From Nitrobacter winogradskyi (GTDB taxonomy: Bacteria; Pseudomonadota; Alphaproteobacteria; Rhizobiales; Xanthobacteraceae), in assembly GCF_006539545.1 (NCBI RefSeq), contig NZ_BJNF01000040.1:1-41200 (forward strand): 41,200 nt of DNA. The letters run 5' to 3'. The notes under the pieces are model-generated. The model saw nothing but the letters and a program-made list of their open reading frames with translations. It searched no databases and was not told the DNA's origin. Position 1 is the first letter of the stretch, and each line of letters opens with the position of its first letter. The translations under genes and the position numbers were made by a program. Of the stretch, positions 16,228-25,396 are shown one piece after another.

Positions 16228-17403
16228 GTGACCATTTCCAATAGTCTTGGTGTTTTCAATTTCGATCTCGGCGAGACCGCCGATGCGATCCGCGAGACGG
16301 TCCGCGATTTTTCCGCCAATGAAATCGCGCCGCGTGCCGCCGAGATCGACACGTCCAACCAGTTCCCGCGTGATCTGTGGCCGAGACTCGGCGCGCTCGG
16401 CCTTCACGGCATCACGGTCGAAGAGGACTACGGCGGCTCCGGTCTTGGCTATCTCGAGCACTGCATCGCGATGGAGGAAATCTCGCGCGGTTCGGCATCG
16501 GTCGGACTCTCTTATGGCGCGCACTCCAATCTCTGCATCAATCAATTGCGCCGCAACGGCAGCGAAGCGCAGAAGCGCAAATATCTGCCGAAGCTGATAT
16601 CCGGCGAGGCTGTCGGCGCGCTGGCGATGTCCGAGCCGGGCGCCGGTTCAGATGTGATCTCGATGAGGACGCGTGCCGACAGGAAAGGCGACCGCTACGT
16701 TCTCAACGGCAGCAAGATGTGGATCACCAACGGCACGATCGCGGACACGCTGGTAGTCTATGCCAAGACCGATGCCGCCGCGGGCGCGCGCGGCATCACC
16801 GCTTTCATCATCGAGAAAGGCATCAATGGATTCTCAACCGCGCAGAAGCTCGACAAGCTCGGCATGCGCGGCTCCGACACCTGTGAGCTGGTGTTCGAGG
16901 ATTGCGAGATCGCTGAGGACAACGTACTCGGGGAAGCCGGCCACGGCGTCAGCGTGCTGATGTCCGGCCTCGATTACGAGCGCGCCGTGCTCGCTGCCGG
17001 TCCGCTCGGCATCATGCAGGCCTGCATGGACGTCGTGATGCCGTATGTGCACGAGCGCAAGCAGTTCGGACAACCGATCGGCAGCTTCCAGCTCGTGCAG
17101 GCCAAGGTCGCCGACATGTATGTCACCATGAACGCATGCCGCGCTTATGTTTATGCGGTGGCGAAGGCGTGCGATCGCGGCGAGATCACGCGCGAAGACG
17201 CGGCGGGGGCGATCCTCTACTCCGCGGAGAAAGCGACGCAATGCGCGCTGGACGCGATCCAGTTGCTGGGCGGGAACGGCTACATCAACGACTATCCGGC
17301 CGGCCGGTTGCTGCGCGATGCCAAACTCTATGAGATCGGCGCGGGCACAAGCGAAATTCGTCGCATGCTGATCGGTCGCGAACTGTTCGAGAAGAGCGCC
17401 TAG
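16228..17403 (+). CDS. ivd: Isovaleryl-CoA dehydrogenase
   Basis: A 391-residue acyl-CoA dehydrogenase that oxidises isovaleryl-CoA to 3-methylcrotonyl-CoA in leucine breakdown and passes electrons to ETF. Sequence marks are [12 protein letters not shown] (about 131-142), MWITNG (164-169, FAD/substrate site) and [12 protein letters not shown] at the C-terminus. Within this superfamily the catalytic Glu identifies the subtype: here it lies in [13 protein letters not shown] (Glu251), the isovaleryl-CoA position, and the usual C-terminal Glu position of other acyl-CoA dehydrogenases is not needed. GTG 16228 is preferred (GGGAG 7 bases upstream) and gives the family's normal length; the frame is open to 16135. 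The other leucine-degradation genes are not adjacent. Confidence 0.88.
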   Translation: MTISNSLGVFNFDLGETADAIRETVRDFSANEIAPRAAEIDTSNQFPRDLWPRLGALGLHGITVEEDYGGSGLGYLEHCIAMEEISRGSASVGLSYGAHSNLCINQLRRNGSEAQKRKYLPKLISGEAVGALAMSEPGAGSDVISMRTRADRKGDRYVLNGSKMWITNGTIADTLVVYAKTDAAAGARGITAFIIEKGINGFSTAQKLDKLGMRGSDTCELVFEDCEIAEDNVLGEAGHGVSVLMSGLDYERAVLAAGPLGIMQACMDVVMPYVHERKQFGQPIGSFQLVQAKVADMYVTMNACRAYVYAVAKACDRGEITREDAAGAILYSAEKATQCALDAIQLLGGNGYINDYPAGRLLRDAKLYEIGAGTSEIRRMLIGRELFEKSA

Positions 17404-17404
17404 A

Positions 17405-17440
17405 GTCTTTCACCGTTTCCATGAAGCAGTGAAAATCTCT
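17405..17440. repeat. C-type hairpin repeat forming the 3' end of the GT39 gene
   Basis: AGTCTTTCACCGTTTC...GAAGCAGTGAAAATCTCT folds with arms TTTCAC/GTGAAA and GTTTC/GAAGC. Related hairpins are at 11305 and 33772. It sits between convergent genes only 6 bases apart and could stop transcription from both sides. Confidence 0.55.
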
Positions 17441-19026
17441 GGACGGACAACCGCACCGCTTTCGGCCAGCTGTCGCCATCTGTAGAAGGGCGAGTCCCGC
17501 GGCGGCGATAGCTCGGGCGTCCAGCCGGTCAGCTTTTCCAGCACATAGCTATCCATGACCCGCCCGCGCCAGATCCGCTGAACCTGGCCGAGCGGTGTGA
17601 GCACCGCCGTGGTCGAGGCCAGAATCGAGGCGTCATCCGGCTTCCGGGCGACATAGAGCCCGGCATGCCCGGCAATCCTGTCGAGACCCGGATCCCGGAA
17701 CCCCAGGAAGCGGCTGCGCTCGTTGATCTGGATCACCGGCACGCGATCCCTGAGATGCCAGCGCAGCATCGCGTAAACACGGTAATCGTTGGTCGCGATC
17801 CAGCTCGCCCCGGAGTTATGCATCTCGCTTTCAGCACGGCTCGCGACCTGCGCGAACCCCGCCTCGCCGCCGATCGGGTCGGTCTTGCCGATGAAATTCC
17901 ACGGACTGACGGTGTAATAGAGGAAGATCACGACGACGAGACAGAGGCCCGACGCAATCGCGGCGTTGGCCCAGAACATTGACCATTTCACCATCCATGC
18001 CGGCCATTTTTCGCGCGGCCGTATCGCGATGTCGATCGCGGCCGCCGCGAAGCCGAGCGGCCAGATGAACATCGGCCAGGTGTCGCCGACCCGAAGAGTG
18101 AGCGATTTCCAGAGGAAGTACCCGAACGGGACCAGTACGGCGGTCGACAGCAGCACGGCGACGGGATCGCGATGCCGGTAGCCGCGCCATGCCGTGAGGC
18201 CTGTGGCGAACAACACCACCGGCAGCAGGATCGGTCCGACCTGGCCGAACTGAAGGCCGATGTAATCGCCGAGCGTGCGAATGTTGAAATCATGCGCCGC
18301 TGTCGCGCGAACAAACTGAAACCTGAACGAGGCCCAGTCGTGCATCCCGTTCCAGATCAGGACCGGCGAGAACACCGCGACGGCAATCACCGCTGCGAGC
18401 CATGGATACGGACTGCGCAGCCAGCGCAGGCGCCAGTCCGGCACAAGGATGAAAGCGGCGATGGCGGGGATCAGCAACAAGGCCGTCAGCTTCGACAGCA
18501 GCGAAAGCCCCCCGAAAAGGCCGGCCGCAAGCCACCAGCGCGCATCCCCGCTCTCAGTGAGCCTCACCAGCGACCAGACCATCGCCAGAAGAAAAGGAAT
18601 CAGCGCGATATCGGGCGCGACCTTCGCCATCAGCAGGCCGTAATACAGCGCCGATTCCATCATCAGAACCGCCAGCAAGGCGGCGCGGATGTCATGCGTG
18701 ACCCGGCGGACGATGTCGGCCAGCAGCAATTGCGATACCGGCATCGCCAGCAGCCCGGCGAACCTGACACCGAAATTCGTATCGCCGAAAATCGCGGTGC
18801 CGAAACGAATGAACCACGCGATCATCGGGGGATGATCGAGAAACGACAGTGCGCTTTCCTTCGACCAGGTCCAATAATAGGCCTCATCCGTGCGCAGTTC
18901 GAGGACACCGGCAAAAACACATCGCATCGCGGTCATGGCGGCAATCAACGCCGCGAACCAAAGCAACGACGAACGCGCCGGACGTTCATGATGCAGCGGG
19001 GGGTGATCAGGATCAGCGGTGATCAT
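17410..19026 (-). CDS. Glycosyltransferase family 39 (ArnT/PMT-like) membrane protein
   Basis: A 538-residue inner-membrane protein with about ten to twelve hydrophobic helices. LRTDEAYYWTWS near residue 47 in the first periplasmic loop carries the catalytic Asp-Glu of GT-C enzymes of family 39; DHPPMIAWFIRFG follows. Such proteins move a sugar from a polyprenyl-phosphate donor to lipid A, another lipid or protein on the periplasmic side. The acceptor is unknown. ATG 19026 is used; an ATG at 19080 lies inside an intergenic repeat and would add 18 unlike residues. The last nine codons (EIFTASWKR) are encoded by a repeat element, so the C-terminus seems to have been acquired from it. Confidence 0.87.
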   Translation of the reverse strand: MITADPDHPPLHHERPARSSLLWFAALIAAMTAMRCVFAGVLELRTDEAYYWTWSKESALSFLDHPPMIAWFIRFGTAIFGDTNFGVRFAGLLAMPVSQLLLADIVRRVTHDIRAALLAVLMMESALYYGLLMAKVAPDIALIPFLLAMVWSLVRLTESGDARWWLAAGLFGGLSLLSKLTALLLIPAIAAFILVPDWRLRWLRSPYPWLAAVIAVAVFSPVLIWNGMHDWASFRFQFVRATAAHDFNIRTLGDYIGLQFGQVGPILLPVVLFATGLTAWRGYRHRDPVAVLLSTAVLVPFGYFLWKSLTLRVGDTWPMFIWPLGFAAAAIDIAIRPREKWPAWMVKWSMFWANAAIASGLCLVVVIFLYYTVSPWNFIGKTDPIGGEAGFAQVASRAESEMHNSGASWIATNDYRVYAMLRWHLRDRVPVIQINERSRFLGFRDPGLDRIAGHAGLYVARKPDDASILASTTAVLTPLGQVQRIWRGRVMDSYVLEKLTGWTPELSPPRDSPFYRWRQLAESGAVVRPEIFTASWKR

Positions 19027-19075
19027 CTGGATGCCGAGGTTGCGTCCGTCGCGTATCCTCGCTCCGGCAGCTTCG

Positions 19076-19205
19076 AGCATTTTCGTTTCTGATTGAATCA
19101 GAGGCGAAGCTCTGGATTATTGTTTTGACGCGTTTTCTTCGCGCGAACAGGTCATCCATCCTTAGGGCTCAAGCCCGAGGACATTCTTCGGTCGAAAACG
19201 CTATA
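19076..19205. repeat. Intergenic repeat copy (reverse orientation)
   Basis: GAGCATTTTCGTTTCTGATTG, TTGTTTTGACGCGTTTTCTTC, GCGAACAGGTCATCC, then GGCTCAAGCCCGAGGACATTC and GTCGAAAACGCTATA (split here). This is the 5314-type repeat reversed, with the CTCGGGC module inserted, and covers the 5' side of the GT39 gene. Bases 19206-19459 hold only the leader of the sulfite dehydrogenase gene. Confidence 0.65.
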
Positions 19206-19459
19206 GGTCGCGCTTTCTTGACCACTCCGCCTCCGCTGTCAATCAAAGCGCTCCCGGGGAGTTCCGGAACAAGCGGCAGCAGCATAATTCCGCCCGAGCC
19301 GGAATCCCGAACAGAAATCTCCATAGACCATCCCCGCCGCCATCACGCGAAGGCATTGATTGACTTGCGGGCTGGCGGTGCGAGACTTGCCGGAGGAAAT
19401 AGCCCGCGACCGCCTCGATGGAAGCCTTGTAAAAGGTAAGAAGCCTGGGAGAACACGCC

Positions 19460-20662
19460 ATGCTCGACCGACGGGACATGCTGAAACGCCTCGGCGCGGG
19501 GCTGGCGCTCGGCGTCGGCCTGGCCCCATACAAAGCCCTGGCGCTCGACAGCGTGACGATGCCCTTCGGCAATGGCGAACGCCCGCTGGTCAAGTACCCC
19601 CAGAAGCGCCCGATGATCGGGATCACCAGCCGGCCGCCCCAACTCGAAACACCGTTCCCGGTTTTCAACGATGGCCCCATCACGCCGAACGACGCCTTCT
19701 TTGTCCGCTATCATCTTGCCGACATCCCGCTCGACATCGATCCCGCCACCTTCACGCTCGAGATCAAGGGCAAGGTCGATCGTCCGCTGAGGTTGTCGCT
19801 CGAGGACATCAAAGCGATGGCGCAGACAGAGATCATCGCGGTCAATCAGTGCTCCGGCAACAGCCGGGGGTTCGTCGATCCCCGGGTCGCAGGCGGCCAG
19901 CTCGGTCACGGCGCGATGGGCAACGCACGCTGGCGCGGCGTTTCGCTCAAGACCGTGCTCGATCGGGCCGGCGTGCAGCAGGGCGCGAAGCAGGTGGTTT
20001 TCGGAGGCATGGACGGCCCCGTCAGTGACAGGACGCCGGATTTCGCCAAGGCGCTCGATGTGGATCACGCGCGTGACGGCGAGGTCATGCTGGCCCATCT
20101 GATGAACGGACGAGACCTGCCGTTCCTGAACGGCTTTCCGCTTCGGCTCGTCGTTCCCGGATATTACGGCACCTACTGGGTCAAGCACCTCAATGAGATC
20201 ACCGTCATCGACAGCACCTACGACAATTTCTGGATGAAGACGGCCTATCGGATTCCCGACAATGCCTGCGCCTGCGTCGAACCGGGCACGACGCCGACAG
20301 CGACGGTCCCCATCAGCAGGCTCAATGTCCGCTCCTTCATCACCAACGTCCCCGAAGGCGCGCAACTCTGGCGCGGCGGAAAGATTTTGAAGGGGATCGC
20401 GTTCGATGGCGGCACGGGTATCAGAAGTGTCGATGTTTCGGTCGACGGCGGCGAGACCTGGACGGACACGCGGCTCGGCCGGGATTATGGGCGGTACGCA
20501 TTCCGTGAATGGAGGATGCTTGTCAGACTTGGCGCGGGAGCACATGAATTGAAGGTGCGCGCCACCAGCAACGGCGGCGAAGTGCAGCCGACTGAGGCCA
20601 GATGGAATCCCGCCGGCTACATGCGCAATGTCATTGAGACCGTCCGCGTGACCGTCTCTTGA
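19460..20662 (+). CDS. sorA: Sulfite dehydrogenase, molybdopterin subunit (SorA-like)
   Basis: A 400-residue periplasmic molybdoenzyme of the sulfite oxidase family that oxidises sulfite to sulfate. A Tat-type leader (twin Arg at 4-5 in DRRDMLKRLG, hydrophobic LGAGLALGVGLA) precedes the Moco domain; Cys131 in NQCSGNSRG is the expected molybdenum ligand, and FVRYH and DGPVSD-type substrate-site segments are present. The dimerisation domain fills the C-terminal third (SVDGGETW typical). The gene is followed after 11 bases by a small cytochrome c gene, as in the SorAB enzyme of Starkeya. SD GGGAG upstream of ATG 19460. SorA versus a SoxC-like relative is decided by this partner and the absence of sox genes. 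Confidence 0.88.
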   Translation: MLDRRDMLKRLGAGLALGVGLAPYKALALDSVTMPFGNGERPLVKYPQKRPMIGITSRPPQLETPFPVFNDGPITPNDAFFVRYHLADIPLDIDPATFTLEIKGKVDRPLRLSLEDIKAMAQTEIIAVNQCSGNSRGFVDPRVAGGQLGHGAMGNARWRGVSLKTVLDRAGVQQGAKQVVFGGMDGPVSDRTPDFAKALDVDHARDGEVMLAHLMNGRDLPFLNGFPLRLVVPGYYGTYWVKHLNEITVIDSTYDNFWMKTAYRIPDNACACVEPGTTPTATVPISRLNVRSFITNVPEGAQLWRGGKILKGIAFDGGTGIRSVDVSVDGGETWTDTRLGRDYGRYAFREWRMLVRLGAGAHELKVRATSNGGEVQPTEARWNPAGYMRNVIETVRVTVS

Positions 20663-20673
20663 GGGAGGTTCCC

Positions 20674-21006
20674 ATGACGCGTTCCGTTGCTCTTGCCCTC
20701 GCGACCAGCATCGGGCTGGCCGCGAGCGTCTGCGCCTATGAGCCGAAGGAGGCCACCGCCAAGCCGCGTTCCTACGAACTGCCGCGTGAGACGATCGAAT
20801 TTAAGCCGGGACCAAATCTCGACGTCGTGAAGAACAATTGCCTGGCCTGTCATTCGGCGGATTACATCGCGACCCAGCCTCGCGGCCCGAAGTTCGGGAA
20901 GGATTTCTGGCAGGCGGAAGTCAACAAGATGATCAGGGCGTACGGCGCGCAGATCGACGAGGCCGACATCGGCAAGATCGTGGATTATCTGGCTGCCACG
21001 TATTGA
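20674..21006 (+). CDS. sorB: Cytochrome c subunit of sulfite dehydrogenase (SorB-like)
   Basis: A 110-residue precursor with a Sec signal peptide (MTRSVALALATSIGLAASVC, cut near AYEP) and one haem c site CLACH at 56-60; a likely axial Met is in NKMIRAYG near 86. It probably takes electrons from the molybdenum subunit encoded just upstream and delivers them to another cytochrome c or an oxidase. GGGAGG lies 5 bases before ATG 20674, which sits 11 bases after the sorA stop, indicating one transcript. Slightly longer starts are possible but would spoil the signal peptide. Confidence 0.87.
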   Translation: MTRSVALALATSIGLAASVCAYEPKEATAKPRSYELPRETIEFKPGPNLDVVKNNCLACHSADYIATQPRGPKFGKDFWQAEVNKMIRAYGAQIDEADIGKIVDYLAATY

Positions 21007-21099
21007 CGGCGCAAGGCGCACATTCATCATCGGGGCGGGATGGATCGCGCCTCACACGCGCGCAGCCCCGGCGGGCGCGACTTCGTCCGCGCCTTGAAC

Positions 21100-21131
21100 A
21101 TTATCGCTTCTGTTCAATCAGAAGCGATAAT
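21100..21131. terminator. 13-bp perfect hairpin between convergent sorB and otsA
   Basis: ATTATCGCTTCTG (21100-21112) and CAGAAGCGATAAT (21119-21131) pair without mismatch across a TTCAAT loop. It is the detached tail hairpin of the common intergenic repeat. AT-rich arm ends give short T runs in both directions, so a bidirectional terminator is plausible. Confidence 0.5.
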
Positions 21132-21134
21132 ACT

Positions 21135-22616
21135 TTAATGAATGCCGGCGCCGCTACGCGACCCCACCACATGCAGGGGCCATGATTTCGACGTCACCGC
21201 CGCAGCCGCAGCCGGACGATTGCTTGCGGTCTTTTCGTTGGACGCGCGCGCATCTTCCAGCGCTTCGGAAAAGTCCGTGAACCATTGCTGGGCGGTGCCG
21301 GCGCGCAGCTTCCGCATCATGGCCTCCCAGCGCGTCCTGCGCTCTGTCAAAGGCATCGCGAATGCGGCGGCGATGGCGCGGGCCATCCCGTCGATTTCGT
21401 GCGGGTTGACAAGGAGCGCCGTCTGCAACTCGTTCGCCGCGCCGGCGAATTTGGACAGGACCAGAACACCGGGATCGGCGGGATTCTGCGCGGCTACATA
21501 TTCCTTCGCGACGAGATTCATCCCGTCATGCAGCGGCGTCACCACGCCCACGCGCGCCGTGCGATAGAGGCCGGCCAGCACGGTCTGGCTGTATCCCCGG
21601 TTGAGGTAGCGGATCGGCATCCAGTCGGTTTCGCCGTGACGGCCGTTGACCTCGGTCACCAGTCGGGCAAGTTCGCTCTTGAGATTGCTGTAGGCCTCGA
21701 TCGTGCCGCGAGAGGGCGTCGCTATCTGCAGCAACGACACGGTGCGCTTCAGCGCGGGATTCAAGACCAGCATCCGATCGAATGCATTGATCCGGTTCAC
21801 AAGGCCCTTCGAATAGTCGAGGCGATCGACACCGATCGCCAGTTGCTCTCCGTTCAGGCTGCGGCGCAATCGCGATACGTCCGGATGCGACGACGCCTTG
21901 GCGGCCTGCAACGCAAATTTCTCGACATCGATACCGATCGGGAATACCGCGCATCGCGACTTGCCGTAACGCGAGGTCACGACCCCGTCCTGAATCTTGA
22001 GGCCCAGTTCCGATTGAACGTAGCTGAGAAAATTCTCGCAGTCGTCGTCGGTCTGGAACCCGATCAGATCATAGGCCAGCATCGCCTCGATCAGCTCGCG
22101 ATGATGCGGCACGGCGCCCATGATGGCGCGCGCCGGCCAAGGCGTGTGCAGGAAGAAGCCGATGGGATTGCGAACGCCGAGATCGCGCAATTCCGCGCCA
22201 AGCGAGAGGAAATGGTAATCCTGAATCCAGAACGCGGTGTCCGGCTTGCGAAAGCGCATCAAGGCTCTCGCCATGAAGGCATTGACCTCGCGATACGACT
22301 GATAGTCGTCGTGCGACACTCGAATGAGATCGGACCGGGAGTGCAGCGCAGGCCATAACGCCGAATTGGCGAAGCCTTCATAATAGCCGCCGTAGTGCGC
22401 GGCTGGCAGATCGAGCAATGCAAGCGCTCCCGCACCGAGCGCTTCAACTTCAGCAAAGGGTTCCTTATGCGACCCGTCGCGCACCCGACCGCTGGAACCT
22501 ACCCAAATTGCGCCTGATTTTTCAATAACTGGTAACAAAGCCGCCGCGAGTCCGCCTGTCAGGGGCTCATTGGCCCGCGCACGCGCCACGCGATTAGAAA
22601 CGACAACGAGGCTCAC
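21135..22616 (-). CDS. otsA: Trehalose-6-phosphate synthase (GT20)
   Basis: A 493-residue retaining glycosyltransferase that makes trehalose 6-phosphate from UDP-glucose and glucose 6-phosphate. It shows SLVVVSNRVA then TGGLAAAL (donor loop), WIQDYHFLSLG, GFFLHTPWPA, GVDRLDYSKGL and HDGMNLVAKEYVA, all standard for OtsA. GTG 22616 is chosen because AGGAGGGG lies 6 bases upstream; an in-frame GTG at 22640 lies before that site. It is the last gene of the trehalose block, separated from the GH15 gene by 180 AT-rich bases that contain its own EcfG-like promoter. Confidence 0.95.
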   Translation of the reverse strand: MSLVVVSNRVARARANEPLTGGLAAALLPVIEKSGAIWVGSSGRVRDGSHKEPFAEVEALGAGALALLDLPAAHYGGYYEGFANSALWPALHSRSDLIRVSHDDYQSYREVNAFMARALMRFRKPDTAFWIQDYHFLSLGAELRDLGVRNPIGFFLHTPWPARAIMGAVPHHRELIEAMLAYDLIGFQTDDDCENFLSYVQSELGLKIQDGVVTSRYGKSRCAVFPIGIDVEKFALQAAKASSHPDVSRLRRSLNGEQLAIGVDRLDYSKGLVNRINAFDRMLVLNPALKRTVSLLQIATPSRGTIEAYSNLKSELARLVTEVNGRHGETDWMPIRYLNRGYSQTVLAGLYRTARVGVVTPLHDGMNLVAKEYVAAQNPADPGVLVLSKFAGAANELQTALLVNPHEIDGMARAIAAAFAMPLTERRTRWEAMMRKLRAGTAQQWFTDFSEALEDARASNEKTASNRPAAAAAVTSKSWPLHVVGSRSGAGIH

Positions 22617-22650
22617 AAGGGTCCCCTCCTGGTTTTGCACCCGTTAGATA

Positions 22651-22675
22651 AACGCTCGTTCATCAATATGGTTCC
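22651..22675 (-). promoter_or_regulatory. EcfG-type general stress promoter of otsA
   Basis: On the minus strand, GGAAC (22675-22671), 16 bases, then CGTT (22654-22651). This equals the alphaproteobacterial EcfG consensus GGAAC-N16/17-CGTT. A transcript starting about 8 bases downstream would carry a leader of some 27 bases including the AGGAGGGG site of otsA. Confidence 0.65.
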
Positions 22676-22796
22676 TGCCTCCTTCCCACCAAATTGACGC
22701 CAAATTCAGGCAGTCTAGAACGAAACTCAAGTTCTTCGTCATTTGGAAATGAAACAGTTGCCACAATACTTTTAATGGGAAGTGTCTTCCATTGAA

Positions 22797-24590
22797 TCAG
22801 CTGCGCCAGTAGCGATCTTCCCAGTTCCGCGACAGTTTCATGCCGGTGAGGATCAATCCGGCCATCGAGTAGGTCTGCGGGAAGTTTCCGAACAGCGCGC
22901 CGGTTTTGGGATCGACATCCTCTGACAGCAACCCGAAGCGATTGCGATGCGCCAGCGCATCCGTGAACGCCTCCCGCGCTTCCTCTCGCCGCCCGAGCGC
23001 CCACCAGGCATCGATCAGCCAGAACCGGCAGATCAGGAAGGCGGTCACGGGGAGACCGAAGTCATCTTCCGCCGCGTAACGCATCACATGCTTTTCACGC
23101 AGCAGCTCGCGCTCCATGGCGGCGACGGTTTTGACGAACCGGGGATCGTCGACCTCGCAGACCCCGAGTTCAGGCAGCAACAGCACGCTCGCATCGAGAT
23201 CATCGGACCCGAACGCCGCCGTGAACGCCTCGCGCTTTGGATTCCAGGCGCGCTCGATCAGTTGAGCGTGCAGGGGGTCGGCAATGGCGTTCCAATGCGC
23301 CGCGCGGTCCGACAGTCCAAGCCGCTCCGCGATGGCCGCGAGCCGGTTGATCCCGGCCCAGCACATCGCTGCGGAATGGGTATGGATGCGCTGACGACCA
23401 CGATATTCCCATATGCCGGCATCGCTCGTCATCGCGACCCGGGCCGCCTTGTCGCCCAGCGATTCAAGCAGCTTGAACAGGCTTTCGTCACCTGGTCGCG
23501 GCAATCGTCGATCGAAGAACATGGGCAGCGCGGCGAGGATGGCGCTTCCGTAAGTGTCGTGCTGCTTCTGATCGACCGCGGCATTGCCGACACGCACCGG
23601 TCCATCGCCATGATAGCCTTGAAGATCGGCGGCGACCCACTCGTTCAGCGGCAAATTCGGAACCACGCTGTAGACCGGCTTGAGATCCTCCTCGGCGTTG
23701 GATGCGAGCGAGAGCGTGAAGCCGATGAAGTCCTCCATCGTCCGCGTGGCGCCGACGCGATTGAGCGCCTTCACAACGAAATAGGCATCGCGCAGCCAGC
23801 AATAACGATAGTCCCAGGTGCGGCCCGAGCCGGGCGCCTCCGGAATCGAGGTGGTGTGCGCGGCGATGATGCCGCCGGTTTCCTCGAAGTTGGACAGCTT
23901 GAGCGTGATGGCCGCGCGGATAATGGCTTCCTGCCATTCATAGGAGATGTAGAGACGCCGCACCCAGCTAAGCCAGTAGGTTTTGGTTTCCTCGGCGAAG
24001 CGCTGGGCGGTCGATGCGAGATCGCCGGGAAACGCTTCGTCATTTCCGAACACGAGATACATCGGCCGCGTCAGAACGAACGGCGTTTCGTTTTCGATCA
24101 GGGCTAGCGGCGCATCGGTGGTCACGCGCAGCGCGGTGCCGTCTTCCTCGAAGTAGCGAATGTGGTTGCTACCCATCGAGTGCCGGACCAGTGGCTTGCC
24201 GTAGGCGTGCGTCGGCCGGATGCGGATGGTGATCCGGGGCAGGCCCGTGACGGGCTCGATGATGCGAAACAACTGCGGCGGCCGGAATGTGCGGCCGTAC
24301 TGCCGGAAACGCGGCGCGAAGTCGGTGATGCGCACGGCGTTGCCGTGCGTATCGGTCAGGACGGTGGAGACGATCGCGGTGTTGCGGACATAGTCCGACT
24401 GGAAATCAGCCATGCCGTCCAGCACGACATCGCTGAAACCCTTTTCTTCGTTACCCGCGAGCAGGCGCGAGAATACCGGGTCCGAGTCGAAGCGCGGGAA
24501 GCACCACCATACGAGTCGCGCGGTCGGATCGACAAGGGCCGCCGTGCGGCAGTTGCCGATGACGGCAAGATCAAGCCCATGATCGGTCAT
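22797..24590 (-). CDS. Glycoside hydrolase family 15 (glucoamylase/trehalase-like)
   Basis: A 597-residue cytoplasmic enzyme with the N-terminal beta-sandwich and C-terminal (alpha/alpha)6 barrel of GH15. Typical segments are ALVDPTARLVWWCFPRFDS (residues 18-36), TWDYRYCWLRDAYF in mid-protein (general acid region), HTHSAAMCWAGINRLA and the late FLICRFWLIDAWWALGR. Bacterial members hydrolyse glucans, or trehalose in some lineages. The start overlaps the otsB stop by ATGA (24587-24590) and the gene stands between otsB and otsA, which points to trehalose or glucan turnover. Hydrolysis of trehalose beside its synthesis would allow rapid recovery after stress. Substrate not provable by sequence. 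Confidence 0.9.
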   Translation of the reverse strand: MTDHGLDLAVIGNCRTAALVDPTARLVWWCFPRFDSDPVFSRLLAGNEEKGFSDVVLDGMADFQSDYVRNTAIVSTVLTDTHGNAVRITDFAPRFRQYGRTFRPPQLFRIIEPVTGLPRITIRIRPTHAYGKPLVRHSMGSNHIRYFEEDGTALRVTTDAPLALIENETPFVLTRPMYLVFGNDEAFPGDLASTAQRFAEETKTYWLSWVRRLYISYEWQEAIIRAAITLKLSNFEETGGIIAAHTTSIPEAPGSGRTWDYRYCWLRDAYFVVKALNRVGATRTMEDFIGFTLSLASNAEEDLKPVYSVVPNLPLNEWVAADLQGYHGDGPVRVGNAAVDQKQHDTYGSAILAALPMFFDRRLPRPGDESLFKLLESLGDKAARVAMTSDAGIWEYRGRQRIHTHSAAMCWAGINRLAAIAERLGLSDRAAHWNAIADPLHAQLIERAWNPKREAFTAAFGSDDLDASVLLLPELGVCEVDDPRFVKTVAAMERELLREKHVMRYAAEDDFGLPVTAFLICRFWLIDAWWALGRREEAREAFTDALAHRNRFGLLSEDVDPKTGALFGNFPQTYSMAGLILTGMKLSRNWEDRYWRS

Positions 24591-25396
24591 TCAGCGATCG
24601 CTCGTTCGTCGTCCAGAAGACGGGCCAGCCAGGCCCTGACATTCCGAGGCGCCTGAAAGTGCCCGTCAACGCCTTGGGCGCGCCGTCCGACCGAGAACGA
24701 CAGGCCGCGCATGTCCGGCATGATGGCGAAGACCGTTTCATCGGTCACGTCGTCGCCGATGAAGACCGGCCGCCGTCCCTTGAACGGTTCATGCGACATC
24801 AGTTCGGTCACCCCGGTTGCCTTGGTAAATCCGGAATGCTTGATCTCGCAGACGAACTTGCCCGGCAGCACCTCTATGGGCGCGTTCGGAAGTTCCGCGC
24901 GTATCGCCGATACCCGATCATAGATCGCGAGCTCGACGTCCGGCGCTTTTCTGAAGTGCAGCGCCAGCGAATATCCCTTGTTTTCGACAAGGATGCCGGG
25001 ATGCAGCTCGGAGATGGCCGCGAAACGCCGCATCAAATCCGGATTCATCGGCGGCGCATGGGCAGCCACGGCCTCGCTTTCGACCGAGATCCTCATCTCC
25101 GCGCCGTGACCACCGACCGCGGGAAACAGCGACGGCGCGAAGATCCGGTCGATATCGCGGAGCGATCGGCCGCTGACCAGCGCCAGCGCGCCGCCCGTCC
25201 GCGACAACAGCCGCGGCAGCGACGAAGCGAGCTTTGGCGGCACGCGAACCTCGCTCGGCGACGGCGCGAGATCGAGCAGCGTGCCGTCGATATCGAGCAG
25301 CAGCGCAGACGTCCCGAGCGGCAGCGTGCGAGGCTCAACATCGTCGGGCACTGAAGCGGTTTTGTTCGGCACGGTTCCTGTTACACCCTGATTCAT
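24587..25396 (-). CDS. otsB: Trehalose-6-phosphate phosphatase
   Basis: A 269-residue HAD-superfamily phosphatase that removes phosphate from trehalose 6-phosphate, the step after OtsA. Motif I is LLDIDGTLLD with nucleophile Asp35 and general acid Asp37, motif II is in VSGRSLRD, and motif IV is GDDVTDETVF near 220, as in OtsB. ATG 25396 is preferred: GGAG lies 6 bases upstream, and the stop of the MFS gene overlaps it (ATGA, 25393-25396); the frame is open to 25513 within that gene. Both overlaps indicate an operon with the transporter upstream and GH15 downstream. Confidence 0.94.
   Translation of the reverse strand: MNQGVTGTVPNKTASVPDDVEPRTLPLGTSALLLDIDGTLLDLAPSPSEVRVPPKLASSLPRLLSRTGGALALVSGRSLRDIDRIFAPSLFPAVGGHGAEMRISVESEAVAAHAPPMNPDLMRRFAAISELHPGILVENKGYSLALHFRKAPDVELAIYDRVSAIRAELPNAPIEVLPGKFVCEIKHSGFTKATGVTELMSHEPFKGRRPVFIGDDVTDETVFAIMPDMRGLSFSVGRRAQGVDGHFQAPRNVRAWLARLLDDERAIAE

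Noticed and set aside
19343-20545. A 400-codon minus-strand frame over the sulfite dehydrogenase gene
   Set aside because: The plus-strand gene has Tat signal, molybdenum Cys and partner gene; the antisense frame has none and arises from GC-rich codon bias.
22947-24107. A 386-codon plus-strand frame over the GH15 gene
   Set aside because: Arg-rich low-quality product opposite a clear GH15 enzyme with start/stop overlaps to otsB.
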